A stretch of DNA of 64,000 nucleotides from Pseudolabrys taiwanensis (lineage in GTDB: Bacteria > Pseudomonadota > Alphaproteobacteria > Rhizobiales > Xanthobacteraceae). Of this stretch, positions 45,209 through 53,872 are shown one piece after another. The stretch's first letter is position 1. Every line of letters starts with the position of its first letter. The position numbers were made by a program, and so were the translations under genes. The notes beneath the pieces are model-generated. The model was not told the origin of the DNA, ran no database searches, and was given only the letters and a program-made list of their open reading frames with translations. The DNA is taken from the NCBI RefSeq assembly GCF_003367395.1, contig NZ_CP031417.1, positions 1,240,001 through 1,304,000 on the forward strand. Reading direction: 5' to 3'.

Positions 45209-46000
45209 ATGCGTATCGCCACCTGGAACGTCAACTCAGTCCGCCAACGCCTCGATCACCTCGTGGCTTGGCTCAAAGAGCGGGAGCCAGACATCGTCTG
45301 CCTGCAGGAAATCAAGTGCGTGGACGATGCCTTTCCGCGCGAGCCCCTGGAGGCGCTGGGCTACAATGTCGCAGTCCACGGCCAGAAGACCTTCAACGGT
45401 GTTGCGCTACTTTCCAAGCTGCCCTTCGACGAGGTCGCTCCCGGCCTGATCGGCGACGACGGCGACGTGCAGGCGCGCTTTCTCGAAGCGCTGGTATCGA
45501 CCAAGACCGGCGTCCTGCGCGTGGTGAGCCTCTACCTACCCAACGGCAACCCGCCGACGACCGAAAAATATACCTATAAAATCAATTGGATGGACCGCCT
45601 TACTAACTTTGCACGTGAGCGGCTCAAGCTGGAAGAACCGCTCCTGCTGTGCGGCGACTACAACGTCATCCCGACGCCCGCCGATGCCAAGCGGCCGGAG
45701 GCCTGGGTCAACGACGCGCTCTTCCTGCCGAAGACCCGCGAAAAATTCAGATCCTTGATGAATCTCGGCTTCACCGACGCCGTGCGGGCGGTCAGCGATT
45801 CCGACGGCCTTTTCACCTTCTGGGATTACCAGGCCGGCGCCTTCCAGAAGAACGACGGCATTCGCATCGACCATTTGTTGATGTCGCCACAGGCGGCCGA
45901 TCACCTCGTCGACGCCGGCATCGACAAGCACGTGCGCGGCTGGGAGAAGCCATCCGACCACGTGCCGGTCTATGTCGACCTCGATATCGAAGGCCGCTAG
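45209..46000 (+). CDS. xthA: Exonuclease III / AP endonuclease
   Basis: 263 residues, EEP fold. Repairs abasic sites and 3'-blocked ends. Motifs: MRIATWNVNSVRQRLDHLV (residues 1-19, Asn), VCLQEIKCVDDAFP (about 31-44, the metal-binding Glu), LLCGDYNVIPTPADAKRP (about 146-163, Asp and Asn) and SDHVPVYVDLDI at the C-terminus (Asp-His). Divergent from the RND operon with 195 bases between starts. Confidence 0.95.
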   Translation: MRIATWNVNSVRQRLDHLVAWLKEREPDIVCLQEIKCVDDAFPREPLEALGYNVAVHGQKTFNGVALLSKLPFDEVAPGLIGDDGDVQARFLEALVSTKTGVLRVVSLYLPNGNPPTTEKYTYKINWMDRLTNFARERLKLEEPLLLCGDYNVIPTPADAKRPEAWVNDALFLPKTREKFRSLMNLGFTDAVRAVSDSDGLFTFWDYQAGAFQKNDGIRIDHLLMSPQAADHLVDAGIDKHVRGWEKPSDHVPVYVDLDIEGR

Positions 46001-46034
46001 GCGACCGCGGGGCTAGGCTAGCGGCAATCGCCCC

Positions 46035-47906
46035 CTACCCGGCGAGCGGTGCGGGCACGGCCTCACCCTCGCTTTCGTTTTCACGCTCCGGCTTCGGTGC
46101 CGCCCACAGGATGGCCACGCCCACCACGGCGGACAGTATCGAGGCGGCGAACACCGCGATCTTGGCCGCGGCAAAATCGCTCTCGACCTGAAACGCCTGG
46201 CCGGCGATGAACAGCGACATCGTGAAGCCGATGCCGGCCAGCGCCCCCGCACCGGCGAGTTGGCGCCAGGAATACTCCGCCGGCTTGACGGCCAAGCGCA
46301 ACCACACAGCCAGCGCCGAGGCCGCAATCAGTCCGAGCGGCTTGCCGATCACTAGGCCGGCGATGATGGCGAGCATCAACGGTTCGTGGCCCTGCAACAC
46401 GTCACCCCTGATAGCGACGCCGGCGTTGGCCAGTGCGAACAGCGGCAGCACCACGTAGCTCGAACGCGCGCCCGCGTGACGCAGCAGTCGATCGGCCGGC
46501 GACTCCAACCGGTTGTAAATGGCATCAAGCGCGCGGATCGCCGCCGTCGACGGTCCCTGCCGCAACGCCTCCCCGGTATGCTTGGCCTCCGCGGCGACGA
46601 TCGTGTTGGCCTGGATCATCAACGACTTCAGGTTGGCCGGCGGCCGCGTCGGAATGAACAGCGCCAGCACGACACCGGCCAATGTCGCATGCAACCCGCC
46701 GGCATGGACGAAGGCCCACAAGAGGATGCCGAGCCAGGCATAAGGCGCGACGCTGTAGACACGCGCGCGGTTGAGCAACGCCAACGCCACGGTCACAGCG
46801 CCCGCGGCAGCTAGATAGTTCAGGTCCAACGCGCCTGAGTAGAACACGGCAACGACGCCGATCGATCCGATGTCGTCGACGATGGCCGCGGCCGTCAGGA
46901 AGATGCGCAACTCGACCGGTACACGGTGGCCCAGCATGACGATCAGCGCGATGGCGAAGGCCGTGTCCGTCGCCATCGGCACGCCCCAGCCATAGGCCCA
47001 GGGGCCGTCCGGGATCAGCAGCGCGTAGAGCGCAGCCGGGACCACCATGCCGCCGATGGCCGCGGCGATCGGCAGCGCCGCAGATCGTAAGCTCGCAAGA
47101 TGGCCGACCGTAAATTCGCGCTTGATCTCCAAGCCAACCACCAAGAAGAAGATGGTCAACAGTGCATCGTTGATCCAATGCAGCAGCGACATGCGAAACG
47201 CGGCATCGCCCAACGTGATGCCGAGATATTCCTTCCACAGCCCGTCGAAGCCGGGCCCCAGCGCCGAATTGGTGAGCCCCACCGCGAGCAGCGTCGCCAC
47301 CAACAGCAGCACGCCCGACGACGGCGCCCAGCCGGCGAAATCGAGCGCCGCCGATCGCACGCGATGCCCGAGCGTGCCGAACATCGCATCGGCGAATGAC
47401 GACTCGTCCCAGGGGCCGTCGTAGCGCCGGCCATTGATGAAGAAGGTCGGCGTGATAATCACGCCGCTCGCGCGGGCGCTCACGACATCCGCCTCGACAC
47501 GCTCATGCGCGCGTTGCGCGATCTCCTCCGCCCCGACGTCGTCGAACGGCAGTTCGAGTTCGCGGGCTGCCGCGACGAGATCGTCCTCCGTCAGCGCCTC
47601 CGACCGCGTCATCAAGGTGACGTGGACACGCCAGAAATGCTCGCTGTCGCTGGCCCGCTCCGCGAGTTCCGCCGCGCGGCGAGCGAGATCGCTGCCCGTG
47701 ACGGGCCGGTGCCGGAAGACGTAGCGCAGGCGATCGCCGAGCCGGTCGCGCGCCTCTGCGATGCGGTCGTTTGCAGCGCGGCAATGAGGACAGGCGTAAC
47801 TGCCGTATTCGACGAGGGTGATCGGCGCGTTGTCGGGTCCGAGAGAGTGATCGAAGGTGGGATCGACCGGACGGCTGAGCCAATGATTCGAGCTTTCGGC
47901 GGACAC
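46035..47906 (-). CDS. nhaA: NhaA Na+/H+ antiporter fused to a DsbA-like domain
   Basis: 623 residues in two parts. Residues about 14-180 are a thioredoxin/DsbA-like domain: [20 protein letters not shown] has the CPHC active site, and [18 protein letters not shown] carries the cis-Pro loop. Residues about 190-600 are Nha[20 protein letters not shown] and [18 protein letters not shown] loops, with the paired Asp of the transport site in a helix near [14 protein letters not shown] (about residues 342-355). NhaA exchanges Na+ for H+ in the inner membrane. Fused forms are known in other bacteria, but how the thiol domain helps is not. Its cytosolic or periplasmic side is unclear. Confidence 0.9.
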   Translation of the reverse strand: MSAESSNHWLSRPVDPTFDHSLGPDNAPITLVEYGSYACPHCRAANDRIAEARDRLGDRLRYVFRHRPVTGSDLARRAAELAERASDSEHFWRVHVTLMTRSEALTEDDLVAAARELELPFDDVGAEEIAQRAHERVEADVVSARASGVIITPTFFINGRRYDGPWDESSFADAMFGTLGHRVRSAALDFAGWAPSSGVLLLVATLLAVGLTNSALGPGFDGLWKEYLGITLGDAAFRMSLLHWINDALLTIFFLVVGLEIKREFTVGHLASLRSAALPIAAAIGGMVVPAALYALLIPDGPWAYGWGVPMATDTAFAIALIVMLGHRVPVELRIFLTAAAIVDDIGSIGVVAVFYSGALDLNYLAAAGAVTVALALLNRARVYSVAPYAWLGILLWAFVHAGGLHATLAGVVLALFIPTRPPANLKSLMIQANTIVAAEAKHTGEALRQGPSTAAIRALDAIYNRLESPADRLLRHAGARSSYVVLPLFALANAGVAIRGDVLQGHEPLMLAIIAGLVIGKPLGLIAASALAVWLRLAVKPAEYSWRQLAGAGALAGIGFTMSLFIAGQAFQVESDFAAAKIAVFAASILSAVVGVAILWAAPKPERENESEGEAVPAPLAG

Positions 47907-48017
47907 CCGGCCCCCTTCCTGTGATTGTATGGATTACACCCGCGCGGCGGCACGGCAATGCCGCGGCACAATACCGTCGCGGCCTGACGGCCGCCAATCA
48001 GCAAGACGTGATGGCGC

Positions 48018-51000
48018 TCATAAGGCTTCGACGGTGACGACGCCGGGCACGGCCTTGATCGCGCCGGCGATCTGCGGCGTGACCTTGAAGCCGCCGGGCA
48101 GCTTCACCTCCACCTCGGTGCCCTGACCCAGCAGCAGGATCATGCTCACCTCGCCGGCCCCGCTCGCGCGCGCCGGCGCCGGCTCGAGGCGTTTCGCGAC
48201 CTGCTCCAAGGGTGCGCCGTCGCGCAAGAACACGCGCAGGCCCTTCTGCATGCTGGCCGCGGCCGCGTCGAGCGGCTCGGCCGTCTGGATACGGCAGCGC
48301 ACCTCGTCGCCCTGCACTTCCGCCGCCAGCACGAGCAGCACCGCCGCGCCCGGCTCCAGCAGGTCGCGATATTCGGCGAGCCCTTCGGAGAAGACGATCG
48401 CCTCGAAATGGCCGGTCGGGTCCGACAGGCCGAAGATGCCCATCTTGTTGCCGGTCTTGGTGCGCCGTTCCTGCCGCGACACGACGGTGGCCGCGACCTT
48501 GCCGGCCGTGGCGCCATTCTTCACCGCGCGGGCGAACTCGGCCCAGGGCTGCACCCGCATTTTCTTGAGCACGCCGGCATAATCGTCGAGCGGATGGCCG
48601 GACAGGAAGAAGCCGATGGCCTCGTATTCGCGGCGCAGGCGTTCCGCCGGCAGCCACGGATCGACATTCGGCAGCGCGATCGGTTCGCGCTGGCCACCGC
48701 CGCCGAACAATTCGCTCTGGCCGATCGACGCGCCCTCATGCGCACGCTGCGCGCGCCCCAGCACGACATCCATGCCGGCGAAGACACGCGCGCGGTTGCG
48801 CTCGAAGTCGTCGAAGGCGCCGGCGGCGGCCAAGCTCTCCAGCACGCGCTTATTGACCGCGCGCGGATTGATGCGCTCGGCAAAATCGGCAAGGTCGGCA
48901 AAAGGCTTCGCGCTGCGCGCCTCGATGATGGTCTCGACCGCCTGCTTGCCGACGCCCTTGAGCGCGGCGAGCGCGTAGATGATCGTGTTGCCATCGACCT
49001 CGAAGGCGACATGCGAGCGGTTGACCGACGGCGGATCGATCTTGATGCCGAGACGCTCGGCCTCGGCGCGGAATTCCGACAGCTTGTCGGTGTTGCCGGT
49101 ATCGAGCGTCATGGTCGCCGCCAAAAACTCCACCGGAAAATTCGCCTTCAGATACGCCGTCTGATAGGCGACCAGCGCGTAAGCGGCGGCGTGGCTCTTG
49201 TTGAAGCCGTATTCGGCGAAGCGCTCGAGCAGGTCGAAGATGGCGTCGGCTTGCGCCTTGTCGATGCCGCGCTCGGTGCAGCCGGACACGAAACGGGCGC
49301 GCTGCGCCTCCATCTCCTTGCGGATCTTCTTGCCCATGGCGCGGCGCAGCAAGTCGGCTTCGCCGAGCGAGTAGCCGGCCAGCAACTGCGCGGCCTGCAT
49401 CACCTGTTCCTGGTAGACGATGACGCCGAAGGTTTCCTTCAGCACCGGCTCCAGCTTCGGGTGGATGTAGTCCGGCTCTTCCAGCCCGTGCTTGCGCGCG
49501 CAATAGGTCGGGATGTTGGCCATCGGACCCGGTCGATAGAGCGCGACCAGCGCGATGATGTCGGTGAACCGGTCCGGCTTCATGTCGAGCAGCGCGCGGC
49601 GCATGCCGGCGCTTTCCAGCTGGAACACACCGACCGTTTCGGCCCGCGCCAGCATCTCGTAGCTCGCTTTGTCGTCGAGCGGGATATGGCCGAGATCGAT
49701 GTCGATGCCGCGCCGCTTGATCAGCGCCACCGCCGTCTGCAGCACCGTCAGGGTCTTGAGGCCGAGGAAGTCGAACTTCACAAGGCCTGCCTGCTCCACC
49801 CACTTCATGTTGAACTGGGTGACCGGCATGTCCGACTTCGGGTCGCGGTAGAGCGGCACGAGTTCGGACAGCGGCCGGTCGCCGATGACGATGCCGGCGG
49901 CGTGCGTCGAGGCGTGGCGGTTCAGCCCTTCGAGCTTCTTGGCGATGTCGAAGGCGCGCTTGACCACCGGCTCGGCCTCGGCCTCCGCCTGCAGCTTCGG
50001 CTCGTCTTCGATGGCCTTGGCGAGGCTGATCGGATTGGCCGGGTTCTGCGGTACCAGTTTGCAGAGCTTGTCGACCTGGCCGTACGGCATCTGCAACACG
50101 CGGCCGACGTCGCGCAGCACGCCGCGCGCCTGCAAGGTACCGAAGGTGATGATCTGCGCCACCTGATCGCGGCCGTAGCGCTCCTGCACGTAGCGGATCA
50201 CCTCGTCGCGGCGGTCCTGGCAGAAGTCGATGTCGAAGTCCGGCATCGACACGCGTTCCGGATTGAGGAAGCGCTCGAACAGCAGGTTGAACCGCAGCGG
50301 ATCGAGGTCGGTGATGGTCAGCGCATAAGCGACCAGCGAACCTGCGCCGGAGCCGCGGCCCGGCCCGACCGGAATGCCGTGCGCCTTCGCCCATTTGATG
50401 AAGTCCGACACGATCAGGAAGTAGCCGGGATACTTCATGCGCTCGATGACGTTGAGTTCGAAGTCGAGGCGCTTGCGGTAGTCCTCTTCGCTCACGCCTT
50501 CGGCAAGACCGGCGGTCGCGATGCGATGCGCGAGCCCTTCCTCGGCCTCTTTGCGCAGCACCGCGGCCTCGTCCTCGTCTGGCGAGAAGCGCGGCAGGAT
50601 CGGCTTGTGTGTGCGCGGGCGGAAAGCGCAGCGCTCGGCGATCTCGATCGTCGACGCCAAAGCCTCCGGCAGATCGGCGAACAACGCCGTCATCTCCGCG
50701 CGGGTCTTGAAGCGGTGCTCCGGCGTGAGCTGGCGCCGCTCGGACTCGGCGATCAGCTTGCCCTCGGCGATGCAGATCAGGCCGTCATGCGCCTCGTAGT
50801 CGGCGACCGTCGCGAAATACGGCTCGTTGGTCGCAACAAGCGGCAGGCCTTTACTGTAGGCCAGATCGAGCAGCACCGGCTCGGCCCGCCGTTCGTTGGC
50901 CATGCCATGGCGTTGCAGCTCGACATAGAGCCGGTCGCCAAACAGCGCCATCAGCGACTCGAGCCGTGTGCCGGCGAGATGGCCCTGTCCGGCCGCGATC

Positions 51001-51452
51001 GCGTAGTCGAGCGGACCGCCCGGTCCCCCGGTCAAGGCGATGAGCCCCGCCGATTCACCCTGCAGCCAGTCGAGCTTGATGCGCGGCGGCTCGTTCGGCG
51101 GCGACTCGAGGAACGCGCGCGAATTGAGCCGCATCAGGCTGCGGTAGCCCTCCTCGCGCGCGGCGAGCAGCACGATGCGCGAACGCTCGGGCGTGACCGG
51201 CCCGCCGCGGCCGCCATGCTCGACATCGCCGAAATCGATGGCCAGCGCGCAGCCGACGATCGGCTGGATGCCATAGCCCGTGAGCTTCTCGGAGAACTCC
51301 AGCCCGCCGAACATGTTGTCGGTGTCGGTGAGCGCCAGCGCCGGCTGCTTGTCGGCTTTGGCGAGTTCCGCCAGCTTGCCGACCGGCAGCGCGCCTTCGA
51401 GCAGCGAATAGGACGAGTGCACGTGCAGGTGCACGAAGTTCAGGTCGGCCAT
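48018..51452 (-). CDS. dnaE: DNA polymerase III alpha subunit, DnaE
   Basis: 1144 residues from ATG 51452 (MADLNFVHLHVHSSYSLLEG); upstream in-frame codons lie in an intergenic repeat and were excluded. The PHP domain with HLHVHSSYS is residues about 5-80; the polymerase catalytic Asp triplet is in MPDFDIDFCQDRRDEVIRY (about 395-413) and nearby; helix-hairpin-helix and OB domains follow, with LSGHPLDDYAGVLKKM (about 945-960) and an OB fold from about 985. This is the replicative DnaE1 type, not the short SOS-type DnaE2. No other polymerase subunit is adjacent. Confidence 0.96.
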   Translation of the reverse strand: MADLNFVHLHVHSSYSLLEGALPVGKLAELAKADKQPALALTDTDNMFGGLEFSEKLTGYGIQPIVGCALAIDFGDVEHGGRGGPVTPERSRIVLLAAREEGYRSLMRLNSRAFLESPPNEPPRIKLDWLQGESAGLIALTGGPGGPLDYAIAAGQGHLAGTRLESLMALFGDRLYVELQRHGMANERRAEPVLLDLAYSKGLPLVATNEPYFATVADYEAHDGLICIAEGKLIAESERRQLTPEHRFKTRAEMTALFADLPEALASTIEIAERCAFRPRTHKPILPRFSPDEDEAAVLRKEAEEGLAHRIATAGLAEGVSEEDYRKRLDFELNVIERMKYPGYFLIVSDFIKWAKAHGIPVGPGRGSGAGSLVAYALTITDLDPLRFNLLFERFLNPERVSMPDFDIDFCQDRRDEVIRYVQERYGRDQVAQIITFGTLQARGVLRDVGRVLQMPYGQVDKLCKLVPQNPANPISLAKAIEDEPKLQAEAEAEPVVKRAFDIAKKLEGLNRHASTHAAGIVIGDRPLSELVPLYRDPKSDMPVTQFNMKWVEQAGLVKFDFLGLKTLTVLQTAVALIKRRGIDIDLGHIPLDDKASYEMLARAETVGVFQLESAGMRRALLDMKPDRFTDIIALVALYRPGPMANIPTYCARKHGLEEPDYIHPKLEPVLKETFGVIVYQEQVMQAAQLLAGYSLGEADLLRRAMGKKIRKEMEAQRARFVSGCTERGIDKAQADAIFDLLERFAEYGFNKSHAAAYALVAYQTAYLKANFPVEFLAATMTLDTGNTDKLSEFRAEAERLGIKIDPPSVNRSHVAFEVDGNTIIYALAALKGVGKQAVETIIEARSAKPFADLADFAERINPRAVNKRVLESLAAAGAFDDFERNRARVFAGMDVVLGRAQRAHEGASIGQSELFGGGGQREPIALPNVDPWLPAERLRREYEAIGFFLSGHPLDDYAGVLKKMRVQPWAEFARAVKNGATAGKVAATVVSRQERRTKTGNKMGIFGLSDPTGHFEAIVFSEGLAEYRDLLEPGAAVLLVLAAEVQGDEVRCRIQTAEPLDAAAASMQKGLRVFLRDGAPLEQVAKRLEPAPARASGAGEVSMILLLGQGTEVEVKLPGGFKVTPQIAGAIKAVPGVVTVEAL

Positions 51453-51537
51453 ATCTGCCTGTAACTTGGGGTGATTCCTCTTGGACACCCACAGTGGGGA
51501 TCGAGGTCTCGTAAGTCCACCCGACCCCCAATCTATC

Positions 51538-51660
51538 CCCGTCATCCTGAGGTGCGGGCCCGACGGGCGAGCCTCGAAGGATGAACGGCCCGGACAGTTC
51601 CCGTCATGCCGGCCTCGGGCGCTCGGGGACGCGCCCTCAGGTCCGGTCATGACCAACGCG
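51538..51660. repeat. Dispersed intergenic palindromic repeat, partial copy 3
   Basis: CCGTCATCCTGAGGTGCGGG...GCGAGCCTCGAAGGATGAAC is the same half-element as in the copies at 23084 and 24056, with arms CCTGAGGTGCGGGCC and GGGCGAGCCTCGAAGGATGA. It is followed by a shorter palindrome, GTCATGCCGGCCTCGG ... CCGGTCATGAC (51603-51652). Both lie between dnaE and the small membrane-peptide gene and may insulate or terminate transcription between them. Confidence 0.65.
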
Positions 51661-51706
51661 GGTTACACCACTGGCAACAACGCAACGCGACGCTACGGAA
51701 CGAGCG

Positions 51707-51805
51707 CTACAGCGCCCCCAGGACGTGCGACCAGATGGCGATCATGCCAACGAACAGCGAGAGGGACGCGAGGGCAGCAGCTTCCTGGATCACGGCTTTG
51801 ATCAT
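51707..51805 (-). CDS. 32-residue single-helix membrane peptide, SOS-type promoter
   Basis: ATG 51805 to TAG 51707. The product begins MIKAVIQEAAALASLSLF and ends VGMIAIWSHVLGAL: a short polar N-terminus and one membrane-length hydrophobic helix. GGAGG (minus strand 51815-51811) lies five bases before the ATG. The promoter directly upstream holds two GAAC/GTTC N7 boxes (51821-51853), the alphaproteobacterial LexA motif. The very short length, clean Shine-Dalgarno and promoter make it a real small gene. The known precedent for an SOS-induced one-helix peptide is SidA of Caulobacter, which blocks cell division; a similar role here is inference, since the sequence shows no recognised motif. Similar-looking short peptides occur in Hyphomicrobiales. 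Confidence 0.7.
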   Translation of the reverse strand: MIKAVIQEAAALASLSLFVGMIAIWSHVLGAL

Positions 51806-51820
51806 GACGGCCTCCACTAA

Positions 51821-51862
51821 GAACGTACAGAGAACATAGTTCTTCTTCTGTTCTTGAGTCAA
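51821..51862 (-). promoter_or_regulatory. Promoter with two inverted LexA boxes
   Basis: Read on the plus strand: GAAC (51821-51824) N7 GAAC (51832-51835), ATA, GTTC (51839-51842) N7 GTTC (51850-51853). Each half is the alphaproteobacterial LexA half-box pair GTTC-N7-GTTC or its complement, and the centre AGAAC-ATA-GTTCT is palindromic. On the minus strand TTGACT (51862-51857) and TATGTT (51838-51833) form a -35/-10 pair with 18-base spacing, so LexA bound here would cover the promoter of the 32-codon gene. Transcription would start near 51826, giving a leader of about 20 bases. Confidence 0.75.
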
Positions 51863-52019
51863 GCGTCGCCGCCCAAAGGGTGAATCAGCCGTTAACGGCG
51901 AGAGCTAGCACCCGCTATCCTCGGAGAAATCCCGCACTTTCCACCTCGCCGGTGTGTTGCGACGACCGGCGGAAGCGCGGGTCGCCACGGTCCCGCGCGA
52001 ATCGCATTAGGTTGGGGCC

Positions 52020-52490
52020 ATGTCCCTCCCCGACCTCGCCTGGCTCGCGCTTGCCGCTTACGCCGCGCATATCCTCGAGGAATTCGTCCTCGACTGGCGC
52101 AACTGGGCGCGCGCGGTGATCGGCCTGCCGGTCGAATGGACCGACTTCTACGTCACCAATGCCGTCGTCGTGGTGCTCGGCTTCGCGCAGGCCGAATTGG
52201 CGCCGCGCTTTGCGCTCGGCCCGCTCACTTACGCAGCGCTGATGCTGATCAACGCCACCTTCTTCCACGTGTTGCCGTTCGCGCGCACGAAGGGACGCTA
52301 CTCGCCGGGCCTGTCGACCGCGATCCTGTTCTTCTACCCGCTCGGCATCGCCATGTTCTGGCAGGCGCACAACGAGGGGCGCCTGAGCCTCGGCGTCGCC
52401 ATCGCGGCTTTCGCCGCCGGGGCGCTGCTGATGGCCTACCCGGTCGTCATGCTGAAGCTGAAGAATCGTCCCTATTTCCGCCAGGGCTGA
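52020..52490 (+). CDS. HXXEE-domain membrane protein
   Basis: 156 residues with four hydrophobic helices. The HXXEE motif is AHILEEFVLDW (about residues 20-30), and a second His lies in LINATFFHVLPFARTKGRYSPG split at the H (about 79-100). Proteins with this domain are inner-membrane proteins of unknown function; the conserved His-Glu pair suggests metal or proton handling. Its stop codon (52490) abuts the decayed lolD-end duplicate. Confidence 0.75.
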   Translation: MSLPDLAWLALAAYAAHILEEFVLDWRNWARAVIGLPVEWTDFYVTNAVVVVLGFAQAELAPRFALGPLTYAALMLINATFFHVLPFARTKGRYSPGLSTAILFFYPLGIAMFWQAHNEGRLSLGVAIAAFAAGALLMAYPVVMLKLKNRPYFRQG

Positions 52491-52596
52491 CGGCGGTCAC
52501 TCCATCTCCACCACTTTGCCTTCCCGCAAGGTCACGCGCCGCTCCATGCGGGCGGCGAGCGCCATGATGTGGATGGGAATGATGGAGCGGGGGCGG
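52491..52596 (-). pseudogene. Decayed duplicate of the lolD 3' end
   Basis: This stretch aligns without gaps to the intact lolD 3' end at 53135-53240 (constant offset 644). CGGCGGTCACTCCATCTCCA and CCACTTTGCC are identical, and ATGCGGGCGGCGAGC matches further on; identity fades after about 52580. It includes the same in-frame stop position as lolD but no upstream coding sequence. It is probably the remnant half of a direct duplication around the tail-collar gene. Confidence 0.75.
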
Positions 52597-52696
52597 AAGC
52601 GCGGACGGACATACGCAAAAGTTGCACAAAATATACTTATCAACCCTGCACTTCCCTCCTAACGTGGCGAGCGCAAGAACCAAAAAGGGGGGAGAA

Positions 52697-53038
52697 ATGT
52701 CAGACGAACATCATGACATGCCGAAAGGCGCAATTATCGCATGGTACGGCACGTCGGGATCCATTCCTCACGGTTGGGCGATCTGCGACGGTGCTAATGG
52801 GACGCCGAATTTGATCGGCAAGTTCCTACGTGGCGCGGCGTCGATCGGCCAAGTGGGACATTCGGGTGGCACCGATCAAAACAGCATCACCGTTGCGGAA
52901 GACGGCCGCAAAGGCAGCGATTACCACTGGGGCAACACGCCTTGGAGCAGCGGCCACAACCCGGCAACCGGCGGCCAGACTTTCACGATCGACAATCGGC
53001 CCGCCTTTACCGAAATTCTTTTCCTGATGAAGCTCTGA
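52697..53038 (+). CDS. Phage tail-collar-like protein
   Basis: 113 residues from ATG 52697, preceded by GGGGGGAG. The tail-collar/tail-fibre tip pattern is clear: MPKGAIIAWYGTSGSIPHGW, AICDGANGTPNLIGKFLRGA (about residues 29-48), GHSGGTDQ, and a C-terminal TFTIDNRPAFTEILFLMKL. In phages this domain sits at fibre ends; here it stands alone with no other phage gene, a form that also occurs as a cell-encoded carbohydrate-binding or moron-type protein. The upstream region (about 52610-52690) is AT-richer than neighbours. It is flanked by the direct repeat of the lolD end. Confidence 0.8.
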   Translation: MSDEHHDMPKGAIIAWYGTSGSIPHGWAICDGANGTPNLIGKFLRGAASIGQVGHSGGTDQNSITVAEDGRKGSDYHWGNTPWSSGHNPATGGQTFTIDNRPAFTEILFLMKL

Positions 53039-53044
53039 GGTTGA

Positions 53045-53070
53045 GAGGCCGTCTTCGGACGGCCTCCTCT
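53045..53070 (+). terminator. Terminator of the tail-collar gene (UUCG loop)
   Basis: GAGGCCGTC (53045-53053) pairs perfectly with GACGGCCTC (53058-53066) across a TTCG tetraloop, a very stable hairpin, followed by CTCTTC. It lies 6 bases after the tail-collar stop. The T-run is weak, but position and stability support termination. Confidence 0.65.
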
Positions 53071-53140
53071 TCAACAGCTTCCAACAACCGGTCTGCACGG
53101 AGACGTATCGCACACGTCACTCCGAAAGAGTGATCGGCGG

Positions 53141-53872
53141 TCACTCCATCTCCACCACTTTGCCCTCCTGCAACGTCACGCGCCGGTCCATGCGGGCGGC
53201 GAGCTCCATGTTGTGGGTGGCGATGATGGTGGCGAGGCCGGAGGCGCGCACGAGCTGGTGCAGCGCGTTGAACACGTGCTCGGCGGTGTGAACGTCGAGG
53301 TTGCCGGTCGGCTCGTCAGCGAGAAGGATGCGCGGTGCATTGGCGACCGCGCGGGCGATGGCGACGCGCTGCTGCTCGCCGCCCGACAACTCCGCCGGAC
53401 GATGGGTGAGCCGGTTCTTGAGGCCGAGATAGCCGAGCAGTTCGGTCGCGCGCTTGGCCGCCTCGCTCTTGGACAGGCCGCGGATCATCTGCGGCATGAT
53501 CACGTTCTCCAGCGCCGAGAACTCGGGCAGCAACCGGTGAAACTGGTAAACGAAGCCGATCTCGTTGCGGCGGATGCGGGTGCGCTCCGAGTCCGGCAGG
53601 ATCGCCGTGGCGCGCCCGTCGATATAGACCTCGCCGTGGTCCGGATGCTCGAGCAGACCGGCGATGTGCAGCAGCGTCGACTTGCCGGCGCCCGACGGCG
53701 CGACCAGCGCCACCGATTGCCCGGCCCAGATCGCCAGTTCCGCACCGTTGAGAATGTTCAGCGTGGCATCGCCCTGCTGATAATGCCGTTCGACACCGTG
53801 CAGGAAGAGGACGGGCACTTCCTCGTCGGACGTCTGGGCTCCCGCCTCCGGCGCCACGATCGTCTCACTCAT
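53141..53872 (-). CDS. lolD: LolD, lipoprotein-release ABC ATPase
   Basis: 243 residues. Energises release of lipoproteins from the inner membrane to LolA. Walker A is [15 protein letters not shown] (about residues 58-72), the Q-loop [19 protein letters not shown] follows, the ABC signature is [14 protein letters not shown] (about 160-173), and Walker [14 protein letters not shown] (about 180-192). The N-terminal 25 residues are a charged extension. Its ATG overlaps the lolC/E stop by 8 bases, so translation is coupled. Confidence 0.95.
   Translation of the reverse strand: MSETIVAPEAGAQTSDEEVPVLFLHGVERHYQQGDATLNILNGAELAIWAGQSVALVAPSGAGKSTLLHIAGLLEHPDHGEVYIDGRATAILPDSERTRIRRNEIGFVYQFHRLLPEFSALENVIMPQMIRGLSKSEAAKRATELLGYLGLKNRLTHRPAELSGGEQQRVAIARAVANAPRILLADEPTGNLDVHTAEHVFNALHQLVRASGLATIIATHNMELAARMDRRVTLQEGKVVEME

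Noticed and set aside
48408..51464. A 1018-codon open frame antisense to dnaE
   Set aside because: It mirrors dnaE codons, has no recognisable motifs, and dnaE is certain.
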